Assembly (NCBI GenBank): GCA_020848315.1
Contig: JADLAH010000338.1
Coordinates: 1 to 8,558, forward strand
DNA: 8,558 nucleotides
Source of the DNA: Chitinophagales bacterium
GTDB taxonomy: Bacteria > Bacteroidota > Bacteroidia > Chitinophagales > JADIYW01
Direction of reading: 5' to 3'
Below are positions 1 to 4,970 of this stretch, one piece after another. Position numbers and translations under genes: made by a program. The notes under the pieces were generated by a model. It saw only the letters and a program-made list of their open reading frames with translations, searched no databases and was not told where the DNA came from. Position 1 is the stretch's first letter, and every line of letters starts with the position of its first letter.

Positions 1-102
1 GGCCTGTATCTGCACAGTGGCATTGTCCGATTGGGCATGCAGCATTACGCTCAGCATGAGTAATAACATCAGTTGTAAATATCGCACACTCAAAAATACC
101 AT
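1..102 (-). CDS. Partial exported protein, N-terminus only
   Basis: Reading the minus strand from the ATG at 102 gives 34 open codons that run off the window edge. The first 23 residues look like a type I signal peptide: a short start with one Arg, then a Leu/Met-rich core (LQLMLLLMLSVML), ending HA before QSDNATVQIQA. Cleavage before Gln at residue 24 is typical of Bacteroidota exported proteins. The mature start is polar and beta-prone, which fits an outer-membrane or periplasmic protein, but no family can be named from 11 mature residues. I saw no TAnnTTTG promoter box in the 70 bases upstream. The frame and signal peptide are seen directly; export is inferred. Confidence 0.6.
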   Translation of the reverse strand, partial: MVFLSVRYLQLMLLLMLSVMLHAQSDNATVQIQA

Positions 103-168
103 ATTCCGGCATATTACACGGAAAAAAACTTGTTAATTTATGTTGCAGGGAATGAGAAGGGTGAATGC

Positions 169-208
169 ATGAAGTGATGTAATAATGTAGTGATGTAGCA
201 ATGTAACA
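169..208. repeat. 8-bp tandem repeat, five units
   Basis: Five consecutive 8-base units start at 169, 177, 185, 193 and 201: ATGAAGTG, ATGTAATA, ATGTAGTG, ATGTAGCA and ATGTAACA. The consensus is ATGTARYA, and a decayed ATTG unit follows at 209. The strict 8-base step is not a multiple of three and the array has no open frame of note, so it is intergenic simple-repeat DNA. It lies upstream of the partial minus-strand gene and 10 bases before the first 32-bp palindrome. Confidence 0.75.
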
Positions 209-218
209 ATTGCTGGGG

Positions 219-250
219 CTATCGTGCCACGATAATCGTGGCACGAGTAT
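219..250. repeat. REP-like palindromic repeat, copy 1
   Basis: This 32-base element has 11-bp perfect arms, TCGTGCCACGA (222-232) and TCGTGGCACGA (236-246), around a TAA loop. It is identical over all 32 bases, in the same orientation, to 1097-1128; the bases just outside differ. There is no T-run after it, so it is not an obvious terminator. The form (short, GC-rich, strongly palindromic, intergenic, repeated) resembles bacterial REP/BIME elements, which are moved by RAYT single-strand transposases in other bacteria. That relationship is inferred, and no transposase is present in the window. Confidence 0.85.
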
Positions 251-424
251 CAATCAGGTCGTTTTCTCAAAGACCTGTACCGAACAGTGAATTACCTAAG
301 ATGTAAACTAGTAAGCAGAATATTTACCGTCGTAAACAGACAAACTCTTTTTATAAAGGTAAAAGAATACAGCTTAATTTTTTACACTTTAACACTTGCT
401 ATTTTTCTTAGAATAAGTAACCAG

Positions 425-461
425 AATAAGTAAAGCCACGCATTGCGTGGCTTTACTTATT
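425..461 (-). terminator. Long hairpin terminator after the orphan gene
   Basis: A perfect 17-bp inverted repeat with a 3-base loop (ATT, 442-444) lies about 40 bases past the stop codon of the 503-874 gene. The stem core is AAAGCCACGC/GCGTGGCTTT, with A-rich and T-rich outer arms that give an A-tract/T-tract shape on either strand, so it may stop transcription in both directions. The left arm belongs to a direct repeat: AGAATAAGTAA occurs at 410-420 and again at 423-433. There is no long uninterrupted T-run, so termination strength is inferred from the stem alone. Confidence 0.7.
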
Positions 462-502
462 AATCCTTATTTAAATATCCTCTATTAGATTACTATCCTA
501 AA

Positions 503-874
503 TTAATTGATGACCTCAAGTATAGTACAACTACATGAATCAATAAATACATATCTATTCTTTTCAATATCAAATTTGTAATATCTAATATAATAACTCC
601 CAGCTATCTTTGAAATAGAATCATTTATTCTAATACTATCAACACATTCTGTGAATGCATTTGTATATATTTTCTGTCCATAATCTAACGTAATAAATGC
701 ACCACCTCGGTTTCCATCTTTATAATATGAAATTTTACCACCTAACTTTAACCCAATATTTGTTGTTGTTAACTTATTGGAACGCATATTTAACAATAAA
801 CCAAAAAGCAAAAACAAGCTTAAGAAAATAATTGGAAATATTTTTTTCATCATCTTATTTAGTCTTTTTTCCAT
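503..874 (-). CDS. Orphan membrane-anchored small protein
   Basis: This encodes 123 residues from the ATG at 874. A longer version from a GTG at 898 adds eight residues, but I prefer the ATG because AAAGGAA lies about 11 bases ahead of it. A short Lys/Arg-rich cytoplasmic start is followed by one membrane segment (about residues 12-30, IFPIIFLSLFLLFGLLL). The remaining roughly 90 residues, probably outside the cytoplasm, are rich in Tyr, Ile and Ser in beta-prone alternation, with Cys at 77, 114 and 116 that could form a disulfide. There is no lipobox. I do not recognise the family; the NDSISK...GSYYIRYY stretch recalls small lineage-specific Bacteroidota proteins, which is only an impression. 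GC is near 26%, far below the neighbours, which suggests recent transfer. Its own terminator follows at 425-461. Confidence 0.65.
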   Translation of the reverse strand: MEKRLNKMMKKIFPIIFLSLFLLFGLLLNMRSNKLTTTNIGLKLGGKISYYKDGNRGGAFITLDYGQKIYTNAFTECVDSIRINDSISKIAGSYYIRYYKFDIEKNRYVFIDSCSCTILEVIN

Positions 875-995
875 TTCTAATTGGTTCCTTTCTTTCACAG
901 GCCTTCCGCAGGATGGCTGTGGCTATTAATTGCGACGGCCTATGACCGGATTCATTCCACAAATACCCAAACGCTCTTACTGACCAACCAACCAC
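855..995 (-). other. Possible 46-codon small ORF or gene remnant
   Basis: A minus-strand frame is open from a stop at 1005-1007 down to TAA at 855-857, with a GTG at 995. It overlaps the first 20 bases of the orphan gene in another frame. Its translation reads SVRAFGYLWNESGHRPSQ and continues LIATAILRKACERK, a balanced composition that looks protein-like. The underlying DNA is GC-rich (33 of 60 bases at 901-960), whereas the orphan gene beside it is AT-rich. It could be a small gene, the tail of a broken gene, a conserved leader for the orphan, or chance. No ribosome-binding site supports the GTG. Confidence 0.2.
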
Positions 996-1096
996 TCTAA
1001 TATTCTATTACCATTCAATCATCCGAAGTAACCAAAATGGCATTACACGAAGATACATATTTTTATTTACGGTTTCACCGGCTATGGCTGTTTGCA

Positions 1097-1128
1097 CTAT
1101 CGTGCCACGATAATCGTGGCACGAGTAT
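1097..1128. repeat. REP-like palindromic repeat, copy 2
   Basis: This is the same 32 bases, in the same orientation, as 219-250, with arms at 1100-1110 and 1114-1124 around TAA. It ends three bases before the -7 promoter box of the sigma-factor gene, so it occupies the stretch where the -33 element would normally lie. The flanking bases are unlike those of copy 1, so the repeat boundary is sharp at 32 bases. Confidence 0.85.
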
Positions 1129-1131
1129 AGA

Positions 1132-1139
1132 TATTTTTG
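1132..1139 (+). promoter_or_regulatory. Bacteroidota -7 box of the sigma-factor gene
   Basis: TATTTTTG matches the Bacteroidota -7 consensus TAnnTTTG and ends 13 bases before the ATG at 1153, which implies a very short 5' leader. No TTG-type -33 element is found at the usual distance of about 20 bases, because the 32-bp palindrome sits there. The nearest TTTG (1091-1094) is 37 bases from the box. The box is seen; its activity is inferred. Confidence 0.5.
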
Positions 1140-1152
1140 TATATTTATCTCT

Positions 1153-1728
1153 ATGAAACCAACCCATTCCACCATCAGTGATGAGGAATTGATCGTGCGG
1201 TATAAGGCATCGCAGGATAATTCCATTACGGGTGAACTGTACAAACGCTATTCGATGCTGGTGTTTGGTCTTTGCTACAAATATCTGAAGGAAGAGACCG
1301 AAGCGCAGGATGCGGTAACGGAAATTTTTGTACTGGTGATCCGGAAACTCGCCGATCATGAGGTCAGCAACTTTAAATCGTGGTTGTATTCCACCGCGAA
1401 AAACTACCTGATCCGGCGACAGAAAAGGCTGCAAAATCAGCCCGAAATGATAGAAGCAGAAAAAATTTCGGAAAATTTTATGGAAAATGAGCCCGACAGG
1501 TCTCTATATATACGGGAGCAGGATACTGACCTCCTGCAACAAGCTATCAGCCACCTGAACGACGAGCAGCGTACGTGTATTGAATTGTTTTATCTACAGC
1601 AGAAACCTTATATCGAAGTGGCTTCCATTACCGGCTATGATCTGAAGAAAGTAAAAAGCGCTATTCAGAATGGGAAAAGGAATTTAAAATTATTCATGGA
1701 AGAAAAAAGACAACAACATGGAGCATGA
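1153..1728 (+). CDS. ECF-type RNA polymerase sigma factor
   Basis: This 191-residue protein is probably an extracytoplasmic-function (group 4) sigma factor that directs RNA polymerase to a small promoter set. Region 2 spans about residues 28-93: ELYKRYSMLVFGLCYKYL, then the acidic EAQDAVTEIF (ECF proteins usually have AEDxxQExF here), then FKSWLYSTAKNYLIRRQKR, the -10 recognition and melting helix. A 35-residue acidic linker follows. Region 4 spans about 127-183: LLQQAISHLNDEQRTCIELFYLQ, then a helix-turn-helix with EVASITGYDLKKVKSAIQNGKRNLK for -35 binding. Length is normal for the family. The ATG at 1153 gives the usual N-terminus (SDEELIVRYK). The next gene starts 11 bases before this one stops, which indicates tight co-expression with its likely regulator. 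It is preceded by a -7 box at 1132 and the 32-bp palindrome. Confidence 0.88.
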   Translation: MKPTHSTISDEELIVRYKASQDNSITGELYKRYSMLVFGLCYKYLKEETEAQDAVTEIFVLVIRKLADHEVSNFKSWLYSTAKNYLIRRQKRLQNQPEMIEAEKISENFMENEPDRSLYIREQDTDLLQQAISHLNDEQRTCIELFYLQQKPYIEVASITGYDLKKVKSAIQNGKRNLKLFMEEKRQQHGA

Positions 1729-2467
1729 ACGCTTAAAAAAATACCTGGCCAATGAATTAAGTCCGGAAGAACGCAATGCCTTTGAACAGGAAATGGAAAA
1801 CGACCCGTTTCTACAGGATGCGGTGGAAGGACTAGAAGCGTGGCAAAAAGACAAACAACAATGGTCGGCAGACGCACTGGAAACGAAGCTACAGGAGCAG
1901 GCACACCGTATTCACACGCCGCCGCGCGGAAAGATGGTGTTATTTAATTTCGTCAAACTAGCGCTGGCAGCGAGTATCATCGGTATCATCAGCCTGCTGA
2001 CCTGGCGAATGCTGGGCAACAAGACCAGCGTTGACACGCAGGAATTATTCGCGGCATATTATCAACCGATGACGCATCCGGATGCGACTGTACGCGGAGA
2101 TCATTCAAAAAATGAAGAAGACAGCGCGATACAGGCTTATGAAAAGGAGAACTATTTTGAGGCGGTCAACCACTACCGGAAGCTAACACAGAACCATCCA
2201 AAGAATGTGCGTTATCAACTGTTCCTGGGCATCTCGTATTTATCGACGCAGCAAGCAAAGAAGGCAATAGAAACCTTACAACCTATCATTACTTCGGCAG
2301 AATATCAGGATGACATACATTGGTACCTGGCAATGGCATATCTCAAAAACAAGGAAGTCACCAATGCGCTTGTACATTTTAATCACCTGACCCAGACCGA
2401 CAATTACTATCAGCAACAGGCAAAAGAAATCGCAGACAAACTGGATGGAAAACTGGCGGCGAATTGA
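1718..2467 (+). CDS. Membrane anti-sigma-like protein with TPR tail
   Basis: This 249-residue protein has three parts. Residues 1-60 are a helical cytoplasmic head (LKKYLANELSPEERNAFEQE and onward) of the kind found in Bacteroidota anti-sigma proteins; it lacks the His/Cys residues of the zinc-binding ZAS domain. Residues 76-96 form one membrane helix (FVKLALAASIIGIISLLTW). Next comes LFAAYYQPMTHPDATVRG, a juxtamembrane motif common in these Bacteroidota proteins. Residues 135-245 are about three tetratricopeptide repeats, e.g. AIQAYEKENYFEAVNHYRKL and YLAMAYLKNKEVTNALVHF, probably in the periplasm. The gene overlaps the sigma gene by 11 bases, so it probably holds that sigma factor at the membrane until a periplasmic signal arrives. 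Binding is inferred from family architecture and position. A plain TPR scaffold without anti-sigma activity is the alternative. Confidence 0.75.
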   Translation: MEHERLKKYLANELSPEERNAFEQEMENDPFLQDAVEGLEAWQKDKQQWSADALETKLQEQAHRIHTPPRGKMVLFNFVKLALAASIIGIISLLTWRMLGNKTSVDTQELFAAYYQPMTHPDATVRGDHSKNEEDSAIQAYEKENYFEAVNHYRKLTQNHPKNVRYQLFLGISYLSTQQAKKAIETLQPIITSAEYQDDIHWYLAMAYLKNKEVTNALVHFNHLTQTDNYYQQQAKEIADKLDGKLAAN

Positions 2468-2576
2468 TTGAACTCACCTCGGTAAGAAACCGAAGAGTAT
2501 CTATCAATGAATTAAACACTTGAGTGTTCAAGCAACAAATGTACGTACGATATTCAAATTGCCACTCTACAACCAT

Positions 2577-3446
2577 TTAGATATGCCGTTCCGCATGGTA
2601 GGAAGAACGCACCATAGGGCCGCTTTCCACATAAGGGATGCCGATGGACAAACCGTATTCCTTATATTCGGCAAATTTATCCGGATGGATAAATTCGGCC
2701 ACTTCCAGGTGCATTTTGGTGGGTTGCAGATACTGACCGAGTGTCACCACATCACAGCCGTGCGCGTGCAGGTCGCGGAGTATTTCTTTCACTTCTTCTT
2801 CCGTTTCACCCAATCCCAGCATGACACCACTTTTGGTGCGTTTGCCGAAATTTTTGGTGCGCTGTATCTGCTCCAGACTTCTTTCATATTTAGCCTGCGG
2901 GCGCACTTTCCGGTACAGTCGTTTCACCGTTTCCATGTTGTGGGAAACCACTTCCTGTCCGGCTGAAATCATCACTTCCAAGGCATCCCAATCGCCTTTG
3001 GTATCGGGAATCAGCGTTTCTATCGTGGTATGCGGAGAAATGGCCTTCACTTCTTTCACGGTTTCATGCCAGATCTGCGCTCCTTTGTCCGGCAATTCAT
3101 CGCGATTAACGGAGGTAATCACGGCATGTTTGACCTGCATCAGCCGGATAGCTTCCGCCACGCGTTTCGGCTCGTCCGTATCCAGCGACTTCGGTCTACC
3201 GGTAGCCACCGCACAGAATGAACAAGACCGCGTGCATACATTTCCCAGAATCATGAACGTTGCAGTACCTTCCCCCCAGCATTCGCCCATATTCGGGCAG
3301 TTGCCGCTTTCACATATCGTGTGCAGCTTGTAAGTATCTACCAGATTCCTGACTTTCTTGTAATTTTCTCCAATAGGAATTTTTACCTTGAGCCAGGAAG
3401 GTTTACGTGGTTTCAGTGATATGTCGGTATCTGTTGCCAATTTCAA
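2577..3446 (-). CDS. lipA: Lipoyl synthase (radical SAM)
   Basis: LipA inserts two sulfur atoms into protein-bound octanoyl groups to form the lipoyl cofactor of 2-oxoacid dehydrogenases and the glycine cleavage system; it acts in the cytoplasm. All signatures are visible. [12 protein letters not shown] supplies Cys 45, 50 and 56 for the auxiliary 4Fe-4S cluster that is consumed as sulfur donor. CTRSCSFC (71-78) is the radical-SAM CX3CX2C motif. The C-terminal RSSYHA (280-285) contributes the conserved serine ligand. The 289-residue length is normal. No in-frame ATG lies upstream of Met53, which sits inside the first cluster motif, so translation must start at a non-ATG codon: TTG at 3446, with TTG at 3440 as a second choice. 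The barrel-protein gene ends 28 bases upstream, so the two are probably co-transcribed. It converges on the TPR gene, with no clear terminator between them. No lipB or lplA is in view. Confidence 0.95.
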   Translation of the reverse strand: MKLATDTDISLKPRKPSWLKVKIPIGENYKKVRNLVDTYKLHTICESGNCPNMGECWGEGTATFMILGNVCTRSCSFCAVATGRPKSLDTDEPKRVAEAIRLMQVKHAVITSVNRDELPDKGAQIWHETVKEVKAISPHTTIETLIPDTKGDWDALEVMISAGQEVVSHNMETVKRLYRKVRPQAKYERSLEQIQRTKNFGKRTKSGVMLGLGETEEEVKEILRDLHAHGCDVVTLGQYLQPTKMHLEVAEFIHPDKFAEYKEYGLSIGIPYVESGPMVRSSYHAERHI

Positions 3447-3474
3447 AACATTTATTACTTAGTAAATCCCTGTT

Positions 3475-4278
3475 TCACCGTTCCTTTCGTTGTCCGAGCA
3501 TAAATCCGACGTACACACTCGGGTAGAGGAAGGTGTTATCCTGAATCATTACCGGCACTTTCTTATAATAAAAATCAGCGGCAACGCCTATTTCCAATGC
3601 CTTTATGATCTGGTCATTCTTACCAAAGTCAAACTCCATCCCTATCTCGGTATGCAGTCCGGGCAGTGCACTCAACTTCCAGCCTTTGCGGAATCCGGAT
3701 GCACCGACGATGATATTACCATAACGCGAGTTGCCGAGAAAAAGTTCGTTGTTGCCACCTTCCACATAGCCGATATCCACGGTTTGCGAGAAGGTGTTAT
3801 TTTGTATGGAAGTGGTATCCACCACTTTCAGATAGTAAGGTTTCAGAATCGCCAGCGAAAATCCTGCGGCATACTTGAAGAATATCTGCACGCCATGCCG
3901 TTTGCCTTTTTCCGCCAGCAGAAACTTCTGTCCCACGCCGCCGTACAGCGTAAACAGGCTGTTGCGTTTACCGAAAATATAGGGTTTGTAACCATCTCCG
4001 AAGATTCCGCCGCTGCCATATGGCGATTGCTGCCGGGTTTGTTTGGGATCTACAAAATAGGAAAACTGCACCTGGAAAAGCAGGCTTTTCTTGAAACGCT
4101 GACTGCGGGTAAACTCTGCGCCGAAACCGAAGCCATTGCTACGGAGTCGCATACCGGCATTCCAGGATTTTCTGTAAATAACGGAATCCGGATTCAGTGT
4201 CGACTGTGCATACAATTCCTGTAATCCACCTAGGAAAAGGCAACAAAACAAGAGTGATATAGCATACTTTTTCAGCAA
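3475..4278 (-). CDS. Predicted outer-membrane beta-barrel protein
   Basis: This 267-residue protein has a clear signal peptide: LKK, a hydrophobic core (YAISLLFCCLFLGGL), and cleavage after YA24 before Gln25. The mature part has no hydrophobic helix but many amphipathic beta-type stretches with aromatic ends and glycine turns, such as NAGMRLRSNGFGFGAEFTRS, SLLFQVQFSYFV, FTLYGGVGQKFLL and PSVYVGFMLG. This suggests a barrel of roughly 8-12 strands in the outer membrane. I do not recognise a named family and assign no substrate. The start is TTG at 4278: no in-frame ATG allows the signal peptide, and an in-frame TAA lies 15 bases upstream. It is likely co-transcribed with lipA, whose start is 28 bases past its stop. 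A link to lipoate metabolism is not implied by the sequence. Confidence 0.75.
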   Translation of the reverse strand: MLKKYAISLLFCCLFLGGLQELYAQSTLNPDSVIYRKSWNAGMRLRSNGFGFGAEFTRSQRFKKSLLFQVQFSYFVDPKQTRQQSPYGSGGIFGDGYKPYIFGKRNSLFTLYGGVGQKFLLAEKGKRHGVQIFFKYAAGFSLAILKPYYLKVVDTTSIQNNTFSQTVDIGYVEGGNNELFLGNSRYGNIIVGASGFRKGWKLSALPGLHTEIGMEFDFGKNDQIIKALEIGVAADFYYKKVPVMIQDNTFLYPSVYVGFMLGQRKER

Positions 4279-4332
4279 ATGGTATTGTTTTTACAGGCTA
4301 ATATACATCAAAATCCGCATCGGAAAGATTGC

Positions 4333-4656
4333 TTACGCTGATAATGCATCCGCCACTTCATTCACATAAATAAAATTGTGACTACCATCGTAGACCGCCT
4401 TTCCGTCCCTGAAGACAATCAATTGCGGCGACTGGTGTTCCACACGGGAGCGGTGCGCTACCCAGTTAGAAACATCCCGATGGGCAATCAAATCAAGGTA
4501 ATAAATTGGAAAATCAAAGTTCCACTCGCGCTCCAGCCGGTTTTTGGCCATCGAGCTGATGGAACAACGGGTGCTGTGTTTAAACACCGCAAAGACCGGC
4601 ACCGTTTCCAGCAATCTGGTAAACTGTTGCTCTGAATCCAGTATTTCCCATTTCAT
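4333..4656 (-). CDS. ytxJ: YtxJ-like bacillithiol-system redox protein
   Basis: This 107-residue protein matches the YtxJ (DUF2847) family, a one-domain thioredoxin-fold group predicted to act as monothiol bacilliredoxin in organisms that use bacillithiol. The signature KHSTRCSISSMA places the single active Cys at residue 31. The Bacillus form has TRCPIS; here Ser replaces Pro after the Cys, which from memory is common in Bacteroidota. IYYLDLIAHRDVSNW follows, then HQSPQLIVFRDGK, where Pro77 is the expected cis-proline beside the active site. There is no signal peptide, so it is cytoplasmic. The small lipoprotein gene ends 18 bases upstream, so they probably share a transcript. Bacillithiol use by this organism is inferred from the family; no bsh genes are in the window. 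Confidence 0.85.
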   Translation of the reverse strand: MKWEILDSEQQFTRLLETVPVFAVFKHSTRCSISSMAKNRLEREWNFDFPIYYLDLIAHRDVSNWVAHRSRVEHQSPQLIVFRDGKAVYDGSHNFIYVNEVADALSA

Positions 4657-4674
4657 ACTTCTGCTTATTGATAG

Positions 4675-4812
4675 TTAAACCGATTTTTTAGCGGTTTGTT
4701 CATATTTGGCTTTGGTCCAAACCGGGCAGCCGGAACCTCTGTGACAAGATGTACACGCCAATAAGAATACGGAACACAAGATAGCTGCAACTGTTTTTCT
4801 GCTTGATTTCAT
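4675..4812 (-). CDS. Very small Cys-rich lipoprotein
   Basis: This encodes 45 residues from the ATG at 4812. A basic start (MKSSRK) and hydrophobic stretch (VAAILCSVFLLA) lead to a lipobox, LLAC, that puts the lipidated Cys at residue 20. The mature peptide is only 26 residues. It has Cys23 and Cys29, a GCPVW motif, and a Lys-rich, presumably extended tail. A longer frame opening at 4926 would put about 38 residues ahead of the signal sequence and is rejected. Support comes from the -7 promoter box at 4840-4847 and the 18-base gap to ytxJ downstream. The family is unrecognised; similar tiny lipoproteins with a Cys-Pro motif occur in Bacteroidota, which is an impression. It is anchored in the inner or outer membrane facing the periplasm; its role is unknown. 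Confidence 0.65.
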   Translation of the reverse strand: MKSSRKTVAAILCSVFLLACTSCHRGSGCPVWTKAKYEQTAKKSV

Positions 4813-4839
4813 ACTAAAAATATTTAACATTAGTAAACG

Positions 4840-4847
4840 CAAATGTA
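4840..4847 (-). promoter_or_regulatory. Bacteroidota -7 box of the lipoprotein-ytxJ unit
   Basis: On the minus strand TACATTTG matches TAnnTTTG exactly, 27 bases before the ATG at 4812. No TTG-type -33 element is seen at the usual spacing. Its position in the 158-base gap between divergent genes and the correct orientation support it as the promoter for the lipoprotein and ytxJ. It could also drive the barrel gene and lipA, since no terminator lies in the 54-base gap below ytxJ. Confidence 0.5.
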
Positions 4848-4970
4848 GTGATTTTATTGGACATGCACCGACCGATACCGATTTATTAATGGGATAATCA
4901 TCCTGAAAAAATGCGCATTTGTGCATAAGTTGATACCGCCATTACGCAGGCGACCACTTAAATTAGCAAC

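Larger units (their letters stand above)
219..1128. other. Candidate cargo segment framed by two identical palindromes
   Basis: The segment runs from the start of the first 32-bp palindrome to the end of the second. Between them lie a gene-free AT-rich stretch (251-424), a strong terminator hairpin, one low-GC minus-strand gene and a short GC-rich stretch (about 899-1004). Hand-counted GC is 63 of 240 bases (26%) at 541-780, against 32 of 60 and 35 of 60 in sampled lines of mpl and the glycosyltransferase. The contrast and the bracketing repeats suggest acquired DNA. No recombinase, terminal target duplication or integrase site is visible, so mobility is only a hypothesis. Confidence 0.3.

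Noticed and set aside
255..277. Inverted repeat CAGGTC...GACCTG with an 11-base loop
   Set aside because: The arms are only six bases, the loop is long and no T-run follows, so a terminator or operator call is not justified.
251..424. Hidden gene or small RNA in the AT-rich gap
   Set aside because: Stops occur often in all frames and, apart from the duplicated terminator arm at 410-420, I saw no promoter box, convincing stem or conserved RNA motif.
1008..1434. Minus-strand frames of 78 and 119 codons overlapping the sigma-factor start
   Set aside because: They run through the sigma-factor coding region and the palindrome and have no domain-like content.
2479..2528. Small hairpins TCGGT/ACCGA and AACACT-TG-AGTGTT between the TPR gene and lipA
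   Set aside because: Stems of five and six base pairs without a T-run are too weak to call as a convergent terminator.
3490..4224. A 244-codon open frame on the plus strand
   Set aside because: It is antisense to the barrel-protein gene, which has a clear signal peptide and beta pattern; the antisense product has neither.
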